Origin: Pseudomonas farsensis
Lineage (GTDB): Bacteria; Pseudomonadota; Gammaproteobacteria; Pseudomonadales; Pseudomonadaceae
Direction: 5' to 3'
Assembly: GCF_014268805.2 (NCBI RefSeq)
Contig: NZ_JABWRF020000004.1
Coordinates: forward strand, 434,001 to 498,000
Length of the DNA stretch: 64,000 nucleotides
Shown: one piece after another, positions 28,678-37,067 of the stretch
Position numbering within the stretch: the first letter of the stretch is position 1
How the letters are laid out: each line of letters starts with the position of its first letter
Made by a program: the position numbers and the translations under genes
Notes under the pieces: generated by a model
What the model was told of the DNA's origin: nothing
Databases searched by the model: none
What the model saw: the letters and a program-made list of their open reading frames with translations, nothing else

Positions 28678-29997
28678 TTAGCTAAAGATGCCGAGCAAAA
28701 CTGTTGCGCCGATCACGGTAGCTGCACCGCCAATTCGGGTTGAAATCTGTGCGAAGGGCATCAGCTGCATTCGGTTGCATGCTGACAAGATGGCTACATC
28801 GCCTGTACCACCTAAGCCACTATGGCAGCAGGTGACGATCGCGGATTCAATCGGGAACATTTTCAACAGATTTCCAATCAGGAAGCCTGCAGCGGTCATT
28901 GCGATTACCACTGAAGCGCAAACCATCACGTAACCGACCGAAAACACGCTCGCGACGCTATCCAGAGGCACGTAAAGCATCCCAAGTCCGATCATTACAG
29001 GCCAAATGAAGGCTGTGGAAATGAGCTTGTAGAATTTTTTACTGCCTTTCTCAAGCTTCTCGGGCAGCACGCGGACGTATTTGAAGATCACCGCCACCAG
29101 AATCATCATCACCGGCCCTGGAATGTGTACCACCTTCTCTAGCAGCCCGCCTAAGACGAAGAAGGCGCAGATAAGCAATACACCTGCTCCCATGTATCGG
29201 AAGTCTATGGCGCTGTCGTCCTCGGCTTCTTCGCGGAAGGTGTCGTTCTCTTCGCGTGCACGAATTAGTTGGCCGTCACCGTTTAAGTCAGGCCTGCGTG
29301 CACCCCAGCGAGCCAGCGTACCCGCGCAGATGATGGCCACGATGTTGCCTACAACCGCAGCAGGTACCAACTGTGCGACATACTGCTCCGGTGATCCACC
29401 GAGGATGTGCGAATACGCCAGCGATAGTGGAAGGATGCCCTCACCAATGCCACCGCCGATAATCGGTACGATGATGTAGAAGAAGGTGTGGTGCACCGTG
29501 TAGCCGAAGCAAACACCTACCACTAATCCAGCAGCAACTGCGGCCATCGTACCGATCACGAGTGGAATGAACATCCTGATCATGCCTTGGACGAGAATAG
29601 TCCTGTTCATGCCCAATATGCTGCCGACGACCAAGCTTGCTATCACAAAGTAGAGAAAGTTCGCATCCTTCATTAGCATCTTGGTGGCATCAATGGTTGT
29701 GCTGCCAAAAAAGCCGTAGTACACCAACACTGATGGAAGCAGCAGGCAGAGGATCGCACCTCCGCCTATGTCACGGAGCACTGGCAGTTTCTGGCCGATC
29801 TGCCCTAGGAGCATGCCCAAGGTCATGATGACCGCTAGGCCCCCGATCATCGATTTCGGGAGATAACCGAGGTGAGCTGAGAGAAACACGATCAGCGCGA
29901 TGCCTACAAAATAGGGCAGTGGGATAACGCCGATTTCGTATTCCATCAATGCGCTAAGCCGGCGCCGTGCCGGTAGAGCTTGAGTAGCAGGTGTCAT
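28678..29997 (-). CDS. 2-hydroxycarboxylate transporter (CitS/MaeN family)
   Basis: A 439-aa secondary transporter of the 2-hydroxycarboxylate family (citrate, malate, lactate carriers), with about 11 membrane segments. Both hallmark re-entrant GGxG loops are visible: IIGGGIGEGILPLS near 180-190 and SGLGGTGDVAILSACNRM near 393-410. The end is AQISTRIGGAATVIGATVLLGIF. The family co-transports hydroxy di- or tricarboxylates with Na+ or H+. It is divergent from a TtdR/DmlR-like LysR gene, so it probably imports the substrate of the neighbouring catabolic locus. Its stop lies 6 bp from the right end of the IS66 element. The start at 29997 has GAGAGGAA upstream. Confidence 0.9.
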   Translation of the reverse strand: MTPATQALPARRRLSALMEYEIGVIPLPYFVGIALIVFLSAHLGYLPKSMIGGLAVIMTLGMLLGQIGQKLPVLRDIGGGAILCLLLPSVLVYYGFFGSTTIDATKMLMKDANFLYFVIASLVVGSILGMNRTILVQGMIRMFIPLVIGTMAAVAAGLVVGVCFGYTVHHTFFYIIVPIIGGGIGEGILPLSLAYSHILGGSPEQYVAQLVPAAVVGNIVAIICAGTLARWGARRPDLNGDGQLIRAREENDTFREEAEDDSAIDFRYMGAGVLLICAFFVLGGLLEKVVHIPGPVMMILVAVIFKYVRVLPEKLEKGSKKFYKLISTAFIWPVMIGLGMLYVPLDSVASVFSVGYVMVCASVVIAMTAAGFLIGNLLKMFPIESAIVTCCHSGLGGTGDVAILSACNRMQLMPFAQISTRIGGAATVIGATVLLGIFS

Positions 29998-30108
29998 TCT
30001 GAATTCCTCTCTTTATTATTGTGCGAGGAGGCTTTATGCCGGGTTCACGGGAATTTCCTTGGTGATAAAATGCTATCCTTCTCCTAATCGTAAATAAACA
30101 GCCCTTCT

Positions 30109-31035
30109 ATGTACTCTATGAACACGAATCATGAAGTGACGCCGCGCCCTGACGACCTGCGAGTGTTTCTCACGGTGATCCGTGTGGGCAGCTTCTCGGG
30201 TGCAGCTCTGGAGTTAGACCAGTCACCCGCCTACGTGACGAAGCGCATTAAAATTCTGGAGGAGACCCTTGGCACGCGTTTGCTACACCGTAGCCCGCGT
30301 CGAATTGCCCTAACTGATTCAGGGGTGCGTGCCCAGCAGTGGGCCGTCCGGATACTGGATAACCTTGACGAGTTCATGGGCGATTTGAGCCAAGTGCGAA
30401 AAGCTCCCAGGGGCTTGCTGCACATTTGTAGCAGCTTCGGGTTTGGTCGAAATTATGTAGCTCCCGCGGTTGCTGAGCTTTCGAGTGCATATCCTGACTT
30501 AGAAGTTAAGCTTGATGTGTTCGACAGGGTGGTTGACATTGTTGGCGAAGGATTCGACTTAGAGATAAGGGTTGGTGACGACATTCCCGAAAATCATATC
30601 AGTCGACTGCTCGTTGCCAATAAACGTGTGATATGCGCTACGCCTGAATATCTCGCGCATCGGGGTACCCCAGAGAAGCTTACGGATTTGTCAGGCCACG
30701 ATTGCCTGGTGCTGAAGGAGCGAAACAATCCTTACGGTGTATGGAAGCTTCTCCAATCAGAAAAAGAAGAAATAGTTCGGGTCAACGGACGGCTGTCATC
30801 CAACAATGGCGAAATTGTGCTGCAGTGGGCCTTGAATCACCGTGGTTTGTTGTTGAGATCGATGTGGGATGTTAAGCCACTCTTAGAGCAAGGTCGCTTA
30901 GTTCAAGTTCTACACGATTATAGCCAGAGTGCTAATGTCTGGGCGGTCTACCCCACACGCTTGGCGGATTCCGCCAAGCTGCGGGTATGTGTCGAGTTCC
31001 TTGAATCCAGTTTCAGTCGTCTGAGAGCTGACTGA
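30109..31035 (+). CDS. LysR-type regulator, TtdR/DmlR-like
   Basis: A 308-aa LysR regulator with an N-terminal winged helix (about 13-72, LRVFLTVIRVGSFSGAALEL then TKRIKILEETLGTRLLHRS) and a periplasmic-binding-like effector domain. The blocks SSFGFGRNYVAPAVAEL, FDVFDRVVDIV-like and GFDLEIRVGDDIPENHI, together with LSSNNGEIVLQWALNHRGLL, are strongly reminiscent of TtdR and DmlR, which respond to tartrate and malate. An effector that is a hydroxydicarboxylate is therefore plausible, and it fits the divergent 2-hydroxycarboxylate carrier. ATG 30109 and ATG 30118 are both possible starts, and neither has a strong ribosome site. Confidence 0.9.
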   Translation: MYSMNTNHEVTPRPDDLRVFLTVIRVGSFSGAALELDQSPAYVTKRIKILEETLGTRLLHRSPRRIALTDSGVRAQQWAVRILDNLDEFMGDLSQVRKAPRGLLHICSSFGFGRNYVAPAVAELSSAYPDLEVKLDVFDRVVDIVGEGFDLEIRVGDDIPENHISRLLVANKRVICATPEYLAHRGTPEKLTDLSGHDCLVLKERNNPYGVWKLLQSEKEEIVRVNGRLSSNNGEIVLQWALNHRGLLLRSMWDVKPLLEQGRLVQVLHDYSQSANVWAVYPTRLADSAKLRVCVEFLESSFSRLRAD

Positions 31036-31051
31036 ATGAGCACATTAATCG

Positions 31052-31746
31052 TCAGATGGGACAGCCTTTGCCACGAAGCTGTTCATCAAAACGGTTGGGG
31101 TCGAGAGTACCGGCGGCGATGGACTTGATGATGTTTGCCTCTCTGTCGAGCAGTTCCGCGCACCGTGAGTAGACTCCTGGCAGTTCGTTCGCACCTACTG
31201 CCACCACTCCGTCGGCATCGCCTACTATCAGATCCCCAGGATTTACTATCATGCCAGCGCACGCGATCGGAACGTTTATTTCGCCGCCGCCGTCTGTACT
31301 TGGCCCTCGGTGTACGTATCCCAACGCAAACACGGGGAGTTCACCCCCATCCATTCCTCCCGGTCTCGGATAGCGCCGTTCACAACCACTCCGGCTATAC
31401 CGGCTTTGATGGCCATAGCTCGCATGATGCCGCCGATCACGGCACGGCTGACATCTCCACTCCCGTCGACGACTAAAGCATCACCCGGACGCGCCATCTG
31501 AATGGCTTTGAGTAACAGCAGATTGTCCCCCGGTCGAATCCTGACAGTCAGGGCACTCCCGCAAAGATGACGGAATCCGTGATATGGCTTAAGTCCCAGG
31601 CCGCCTGTATTTCGTCCCAAACAGTCGCTGACGATTGCTGAAGGCATTCCTTCAAATGATTCTCGCCATTTTTCCTCGATAGGTGGAGGGGAGGGATTGA
31701 TCCGATACCCTGTAGGCCAGTCCCCGTCATTTAATACGTTAAGCAT
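31052..31746 (-). pseudogene. RraA-like aldolase/decarboxylase gene with a frameshift
   Basis: Two overlapping frames together make a complete RraA-fold protein of about 231 residues. The first (from 31746, MLNVLNDGDWPTGYRINPSP) carries MPSAIVSDCLGRN, RPGDNLLLLKAIQMARPGDA and VVVNGAIRDREEWMG. The second (to 31052) carries GELPVFALGYVHRGP, GGGEINVPIACAGMIVNPGD and LIVGDADGVVAV. The join is at a run of five G on the coding strand (31344-31348 as CCCCC); one extra G restores WMGGELPVFALG. Family members are HMG/CHA aldolases, oxaloacetate decarboxylases or RNase E inhibitors. Here a catabolic retro-aldol or decarboxylase role is likelier, because leuC and leuD lie just upstream. The shift may be real, phase-variable or a homopolymer error. 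Confidence 0.82.
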
Positions 31747-31796
31747 TCGAGCATCTCCAGATGCCGACCCTCTGTGGGTCGGCTAACGACTGCGAG

Positions 31797-32405
31797 TTAG
31801 GCCAACCAAGGGTTAGTTTGCAGGTGACGCTCCTCAAACCTACGGATTTGCTCACTTCGGACGAGTGTGCTGCCAATTGCGTCAAGTCCTTGGAGAAGCG
31901 CATCCTTGCGCAGCGCGTCGATCTCGAATTTGATCCGGCGACCATCAGCCAGAAGAATGAACTGCTCTTCCAGCGCAACAGCGATTTTTGCGGTTTCCGG
32001 CTGACTGACCATGGCGCTGAGCTCTTTGAGTTCTGCGGTAGACAGCTGGATGGTGAGAACGCCATTGCGCTGGCAGTTGTCGTAAAAGATGCCTGCGAAG
32101 CTCGTCCCTACCAGAGCTCGAATCCCTAGCTGTTTCATGCCCCAGACGGCGTGTTCGCGGCTTGACCCACAACCAAAGTTAGGGCCCACCACTAGGAATT
32201 TGCTCTCGCGCCAAGGTGCTTGGTTGAGGACAAACTCGGGATTCGGCGAACCATCGGCCAAGAATCGCAAATCGAAGAACGCCCCACGGTCGAGGCCGTT
32301 ACGATCAATCCCTTTGAGGAATTGCTTAGGCATGATTACGTCGGTATCGACGTTCGCAGCCAGGATCGGCGCGGCAATGCCTTCTACTTTGTTGAACGGC
32401 TGCAT
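31797..32405 (-). CDS. leuD: Aconitase-family isomerase small subunit (LeuD-like)
   Basis: A 202-aa swivel-domain subunit. MQPFNKVEGIAAPILAANVD-TDVIMPKQFLK at the start and GPNFGCGSSREHAVWGMKQL near 75-95 are the LeuD signatures. It pairs with the large subunit encoded one base upstream. In leucine synthesis LeuCD interconverts 2- and 3-isopropylmalate. Here the pair is in a plasmid-like catabolic island with a 2-hydroxycarboxylate carrier and no other leu gene, so action on another 2-hydroxy acid is likely (inference). Start 32405 gives the normal N-terminus; ten extra upstream residues do not fit. Confidence 0.88.
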   Translation of the reverse strand: MQPFNKVEGIAAPILAANVDTDVIMPKQFLKGIDRNGLDRGAFFDLRFLADGSPNPEFVLNQAPWRESKFLVVGPNFGCGSSREHAVWGMKQLGIRALVGTSFAGIFYDNCQRNGVLTIQLSTAELKELSAMVSQPETAKIAVALEEQFILLADGRRIKFEIDALRKDALLQGLDAIGSTLVRSEQIRRFEERHLQTNPWLA

Positions 32406-32406
32406 A

Positions 32407-33828
32407 CTAGGCCTCCAGTACCAAGGAACGAACATCGACCAAGTGGCCAGTTACAGCCGCTGCTGCAACCATCGCTGGACTCATGAGGTGGGTGCGTGCA
32501 CCTTGACCCTGTCTACCTTCAAAGTTGCGGTTGGTGCTTGAGGCGCAGCGATCACCTGGGCTCAGCACATCGTCATTCATGGCAAGACACATTGAGCACC
32601 CTGATTGTCGCCACTCGAAGCCTGCGTCGCGGAAGATCTGGGCGATCCCCTCGACTTCTGCTGTGTCACGCACCTGCGTGGAGCCTGGGACGATCATTGC
32701 ACGTACGCCTTCTGCCACTTTCCGCCCTTTAACCACACGTGCGGCATCGCGAAGGTCTTCGATTCGAGCATTGGTGCAAGAACCAATGAAAGCATGGCTG
32801 ATTTTAATGTTGCTAAGTGCCGTACCCGGTTGCAGATCCATGTAGCGGAGTGCTCGCTCTAGGTCACGGCGCAGGATCAAGTCTGGCTCTTCCATGGGGT
32901 CGGGAACTGTGTCAGAAATCGCAGCAGCCTGATCAGGGCTGGTACCCCAGGTAACCATCGGTTGGAGGTCTGCTACATCCATACGGACTTCTAAGTCGAA
33001 TTCGGCACCGGGGTCGGTGAACAGTGACTTCCAGCTTTCGACTGCCTGATTCCATACGACCCCTTTCGGCGCACGTGGTTTATCAGCCAGGTAAGCGAAC
33101 ACTTTTTCATCCGGGGCCATGAAAGCTCCGCGAGCTCCGGCTTCGACTGCCATGTTGCAGATAGTCATTCGAGCTTCGACGCTCAAGGCGGTGATGGCAG
33201 GCCCACTGAACTCGATGGCATAGCCAGTCGCGCCCGAGGCGCCGATTTGGCGGATCAGTTCCATGATGATGTCCTTGGAAACCAGTCCAGGCCCCGGGGT
33301 GCCTTCGACAGTCACCCGCATGCTTTTCAGGCGCTTGTACACCAGAGTTTGGGTCGCCAAGAGATGCTCAATCTCGGAGGTGCCGATACCGAAGCCGAAT
33401 GCACCCAGTGCACCGTATGTGGTTGTGTGGCTATCACCTGCCGCCACCACCATGCCAGGGAGGATGAATCCTTGTTCTGGCGCTACCACGTGTTCGATAC
33501 CTTGGCGCTTGTCTAGGACGTCGAACAGTTCAATGCCGAAATCGCGGCAGTTTTCTTCGAAGTAATTGACTTGCAGGGTGCCACCTGCGTCAGGCATTGC
33601 AGAGATTCGATCAGGTGCAGTCGGGTTTACGTGGTCGACTACACAGAGAGTTGCCGAAGGGCGCCAAACCTTGCGACCTGCTTCCCTTAAGCCGCTGAAT
33701 GCTTGAGGGCTTGTGTATTCATTCGCAACCTGACGATCAATGTAAAGGAGCACGTGTCCTTGATCATCCAGCTCACAAACGGTGTGGGAGTCGATGTGTT
33801 TCTGGTAAAGCGTCTTTGGGGTATTCAT
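32407..33828 (-). CDS. leuC: Aconitase-family isomerase large subunit (LeuC-like)
   Basis: A 473-aa [4Fe-4S] dehydratase subunit. The cluster cysteines are Cys351 (FIGSCTNAR), Cys411 and Cys414 (QSGCSMCLAMN). GDSHTTTYGALGAFGFGIGT at 131-150 and SSTNRNFEGRQG near the C-terminus complete the signature. The family moves a hydroxyl between adjacent carbons of a 2-hydroxy acid through dehydration and rehydration. It is the first gene of leuC-leuD-rraA, with only one base between leuC and leuD. Codon use is less GC3-rich than in the core genes. No leuB is nearby, so a leucine role looks secondary or absent. Confidence 0.88.
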   Translation of the reverse strand: MNTPKTLYQKHIDSHTVCELDDQGHVLLYIDRQVANEYTSPQAFSGLREAGRKVWRPSATLCVVDHVNPTAPDRISAMPDAGGTLQVNYFEENCRDFGIELFDVLDKRQGIEHVVAPEQGFILPGMVVAAGDSHTTTYGALGAFGFGIGTSEIEHLLATQTLVYKRLKSMRVTVEGTPGPGLVSKDIIMELIRQIGASGATGYAIEFSGPAITALSVEARMTICNMAVEAGARGAFMAPDEKVFAYLADKPRAPKGVVWNQAVESWKSLFTDPGAEFDLEVRMDVADLQPMVTWGTSPDQAAAISDTVPDPMEEPDLILRRDLERALRYMDLQPGTALSNIKISHAFIGSCTNARIEDLRDAARVVKGRKVAEGVRAMIVPGSTQVRDTAEVEGIAQIFRDAGFEWRQSGCSMCLAMNDDVLSPGDRCASSTNRNFEGRQGQGARTHLMSPAMVAAAAVTGHLVDVRSLVLEA

Positions 33829-33975
33829 GGCAAATTTTTACCCGATATTGTTATTGATGCAGCCCGCAGGCATCACGATCACTGGCGAGCAGTGTGGTAT
33901 CAGCTTATCGAGTCAGATTTCTAAATAAAGATGCCAAGTAAATACCTTTGATGCACGATTCGTGAATTAGCTGGT

Positions 33976-34720
33976 TTAGCCCTTGATGAACAGCAGGATT
34001 GCCGATAGCACCAGAAAAACGGCGAACCCAATCCGAATGTGACGCTCGTGCACCCTGTAGGCCATTTCACTCCCCAACCTACGCTCAACAGTCCTCCTGA
34101 TGCCATGGCAAGGCCCATAGGCCAATCCACATGACCATTCCAGCAGTCGTTGCCAGGGTACTCATGGTGCTTGGAAGCGCGAGCGTAAGGGCCGTGCCCT
34201 GCGCAGCCAGTTGGCTGAGGCCGAAAACACCAGTGAGGACAGGAACTGCCACCACCGATGCACCCACTCCGAAAAAGCCATAGAACCCCACAGCAGACCC
34301 AAGTGCGCCTAATCGGAGGGGAGTTGGTTGACCCTTGGGTTTACTGTGCCGATGAGGGATGCGGTTTCTGAGCAGGGTGAGCGCTGCTAGGCCAACCATA
34401 AGCACTGCGAAGCCCATTCGGATGTAGAGAGGATCGAGGTGCACCGCTGCTCGGGCACCAATCCGTGCGGTAATGAAGCCCATGATCGCCAGAGGGAGTG
34501 CACGCGACCATCGGATGGGGCTTCTTTGCTGATACCGCCAAAGTGCAAGGGCGACGTTAGGAACCATCATGACTAAAGCAGTACCCTGAGCCATGGTTTG
34601 GCTCAAACCCAGGACTAAGGTCATCAGCGGGATTGCAACCAGGCCTCCCCCGATACCAAAGACCCCCCCTAGTGCACCCATAAGGGCCCCAAAAATAAAG
34701 TCCACTGTGAAGTTGATCAT
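33976..34720 (-). pseudogene. TSUP-family (TauE/SafE) permease, frameshifted
   Basis: Reading from ATG 34720 (MINFTVDFIFGALMGALGG) gives the N-terminal repeat of a TSUP permease (GGVFGIGGGLVAIPLMTLVLGL) and the second repeat (VGFYGFFGVGASVVAVPVL). After AGMVMWIG the sense passes to a second frame (VDWPMGLAMASGGLLSVGWG) and then to a third (MAYRVHERHIRIGFAVFLVL, ending LLFIKG at 33976). At least two small indels near 34060-34150 therefore break the last quarter of an otherwise normal, roughly 245-aa protein. TSUP proteins export or import sulfonates and small organic anions. It lies upstream of leuC on the same strand. Confidence 0.75.
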
Positions 34721-35205
34721 GCCGCCAGCCAAGTCAGTGAACGGGCGAACGAAATTAGGTTGCCCAAAGGGGGAACATGCCGGGATCCGCCTGTTTTTTG
34801 AACTCGTGTTACGTGAATAGCTAATTCACGATGTGAGAAGCAGGCGTTGGCGGCACGCACTTCTAACTGTAAGGGAGTTGCCAAATTTAGGCGGGTCTTA
34901 TGATTAAATCCAAACTGCGCCCCTGTAATCGTGAAACTTATTTTCGCGACCTTTTCGTTGAATTGGTGTATGCGCAGATTCAATATATTTGTGTGAGCTT
35001 GGCATGGCCGCTATTTGATCGTGAAGACGACCAGGCTCTCAAAGTGACCGTCGAATGAGGCTTCCGGTGGTTCGGTGGCTCGTGCTGGCTTGTGTGAGCT
35101 TTCCTATCCTGGCTGCGATTTTTTATCCATTGCGCAAAGACCCTGGCGGCTCTAGCCTTCAGCGATCCAACAAGCCTTTGGCGATCATAACAAGAGAGGG
35201 TTTCG
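34721..35205. other. Divergent region between the TSUP remnant and the SDR gene
   Basis: About 485 bp with no supportable gene; several short open frames exist but lack ribosome sites and family features. It should contain the promoter of the SDR gene (ribosome site AGAGAGGG about ten bases before ATG 35206) and that of the TSUP-leuCD side. The sequence is AT-rich compared with the core. Confidence 0.5.
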
Positions 35206-35973
35206 ATGAAGTACGCAGACAAGAAAATCGCCGTGATTACAGGCGGTGCGATGGGTATCGGTGCTGAAGCTGCCGTTTCACTGGCAAAGGATGGGCATCA
35301 TGTCGTCATTTGTGACATCAACGTAGACGCAGCTGAGCAATTTTCGCGACAGCTTCGTCAGCAGGGCTACACGGCTGATGCATGCCAGGTTGATGTGGCT
35401 TCGGTTGAGTCCGTAAAGGATGCATTTTCTTGGATCGATAGCGAGTTCGGGAGGTGCGATGTCCTGGTGAATTCCGCAGGTATCGCCAAGACCATGCCGT
35501 TCCTGGAATTTGATCTCGACGTTTTCAACAAAACCATGCACATCAACGTCACTGGCACGTTCATGTGCTGCCAGCTCGCCGCTCAAATCATGCGGAAAAA
35601 TGGGTTCGGCAGAATCATCAACATCGCGTCGGTCGCTGGTATGCGTGCCGTGGGCAAGGGTCGAACCGCTTACGGAACCTCTAAAGGTGCAGTCATTGCG
35701 CTGACTCGGCAAATGGCTGTGGAACTCAGTGAATACGGTATCACTGCTAACGCCATTGCGCCGGGCCCAGTCGATACCCCAATGACCAAGGAATTGCACA
35801 GCGACACCTTCCGGCAGGCATATAGCAACGCTATTCCGGCCAAGCGCTACGGAACGACTCAAGAAATTGCCGGCGCAGTAAGCTATCTCGCATCTGACGT
35901 GGCCGCTTACGTGAATGGTGTTGTTCTGCCTGTGGATGGCGGGTTCCTGGCCTGGGGCGCAGGCGACCTGTAA
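35206..35973 (+). CDS. Short-chain dehydrogenase/reductase (catabolic locus)
   Basis: A 255-aa classical SDR. The cofactor loop TGGAMGIG is at residues 12-19 and the adenine-pocket aspartate in VVICDINVDAA near 37, favouring NAD(H). NSAGIAKTMPF is near 89-99. The catalytic set is N114, S142, Y156 and K160 (AYGTSKG). The C-terminus VNGVVLPVDGGFLAWG is typical. It stands alone between two divergent regions and is convergent with a LysR gene. A plausible job is oxidising the hydroxyl of the sugar-acid substrate to the 3-oxo acid that the downstream kinase and RLP need; this is inferred from context only. Confidence 0.88.
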   Translation: MKYADKKIAVITGGAMGIGAEAAVSLAKDGHHVVICDINVDAAEQFSRQLRQQGYTADACQVDVASVESVKDAFSWIDSEFGRCDVLVNSAGIAKTMPFLEFDLDVFNKTMHINVTGTFMCCQLAAQIMRKNGFGRIINIASVAGMRAVGKGRTAYGTSKGAVIALTRQMAVELSEYGITANAIAPGPVDTPMTKELHSDTFRQAYSNAIPAKRYGTTQEIAGAVSYLASDVAAYVNGVVLPVDGGFLAWGAGDL

Positions 35974-35985
35974 TCAGCAATATCG

Positions 35986-36007
35986 CAAGCGCCCAAGTGG
36001 GCGCTTG
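35986..36007. terminator. Hairpin between convergent SDR and LysR genes
   Basis: CAAGCGCCC-AAGT-GGGCGCTTG is a perfect 9-bp stem with a 4-nt loop, followed by TTT. It lies in the 35-bp gap between the two convergent stop codons and can serve both. Confidence 0.82.
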
Positions 36008-36008
36008 T

Positions 36009-36887
36009 TTAGCTTTGCGCCATCTCTTTTTTTATCCACTTTTCCAGATCTGCTGTGTCGGTGCGTAGCCTTGCATTGGGTGAAACCCACAGAACCAATT
36101 TTGAAGCCCCTTGCACAAAGCCAAATGGAGCCACCAAGGCACCACTCTCAAGCTCTGCTTCCACTAACATGCGCGGTACACAGGCGAATCCCAAGCCAAG
36201 CTTGGCTGCCTGAATGAGTAAGTAGAAGTGCTCGAAATACTCCATCTCAAGCAGCTCAACAGGTTGGTGCTCAATAGACGTGTACCAATCCTTCCATGCG
36301 TGGGGCCGCGTTTTCGTGGTCAGCAAGCGTTCTTTGGTTAAGTCGCTCACCTCCGTGACGCCGGACGCAGTCAGATAGCCAGGCGAACAGATCGCACCTA
36401 CCCATTCACTGGTTAGGGGTATCGGCTCGATGCCAGGAGGTGGTTCGATGCTGTCCAAGCGTATCGCCACGCTGACGCCTTCGTGGGCGAAATCAATGGG
36501 GCCGTGACCCGTCTTCAAGCCTAATTCCATGGTGGGGAAGCTGCTGTGGAGCTTGGCGAGGCGAGGTAGCAGCCAATGCATCATGATCGAGGCCGAACAG
36601 GAGAGCTCAAGCGGGCGAGGGCGAACCTCATCAATGCTTTCTTGTATCAAGGCAAAAGCCCGTGCCAGGCCCGAGGCGAGGCGTGCTCCCTCTGGGGTGA
36701 GTCTGGTGCCATGCGCATTTCGGGTCAGCAAAATGACACCAAGGGAGTCTTCCAGGCTTCGGACATGACGGCTGATAGCTCCGTGAGTCACGCACAGGGC
36801 ATCCGCTGCATCGCTGAACGATCCTTTGCGGGCAATCATTTCGAACGCTCGTAGAGCATTGAGCGAGGGCCTGACTGGGGACGTCAT
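36009..36887 (-). CDS. LysR-type regulator, GcvA-like, divergent from the RLP operon
   Basis: A 292-aa LysR regulator. The DNA-binding region MTSPVRPSLNALRAFEMIAR with DALCVTHGAISRHVRSLEDS resembles the GcvA/AmpR branch (V-T-x-G/S-A-I-S-x-H-V/I). The effector domain follows from about residue 90. It is divergent from the RLP gene, with 180 bp between holding a T-N11-A palindrome. It is the best candidate regulator of the RLP-kinase-transporter-glycolysis operon. Nothing in the sequence identifies the ligand. Confidence 0.9.
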   Translation of the reverse strand: MTSPVRPSLNALRAFEMIARKGSFSDAADALCVTHGAISRHVRSLEDSLGVILLTRNAHGTRLTPEGARLASGLARAFALIQESIDEVRPRPLELSCSASIMMHWLLPRLAKLHSSFPTMELGLKTGHGPIDFAHEGVSVAIRLDSIEPPPGIEPIPLTSEWVGAICSPGYLTASGVTEVSDLTKERLLTTKTRPHAWKDWYTSIEHQPVELLEMEYFEHFYLLIQAAKLGLGFACVPRMLVEAELESGALVAPFGFVQGASKLVLWVSPNARLRTDTADLEKWIKKEMAQS

Positions 36888-36933
36888 CTACACACCTCCG
36901 TAAGACCGAAGCCTCGGCCCTAGCTGAAATTCT

Positions 36934-36954
36934 AGTGTGAGTTTTTCTCACGCT
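36934..36954. promoter_or_regulatory. LysR-type operator candidate upstream of the RLP gene
   Basis: The dyad AGTGTGAG-TTTTT-CTCACGCT (perfect core GTGAG/CTCAC at 36937-36951) has the T-N11-A form of LysR sites. It lies in the divergent promoter region, about 50 bp upstream of the LysR start and 115 bp before the RLP start. Confidence 0.6.
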
Positions 36955-37067
36955 CGGCGGAAATCATATCGGTTGGATTGGTACAGGGTCAATGTATATT
37001 GATTTGAAACTGCCTTGGGCATTTCGGGCAGATTCACAATAACAAATATAGATTTGAGGCACCCATC

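Noticed and set aside
34717..35222. Short open frames between the TSUP remnant and the SDR gene
   Set aside because: They have no ribosome site, family motif or coding bias, and they overlap on opposite strands.
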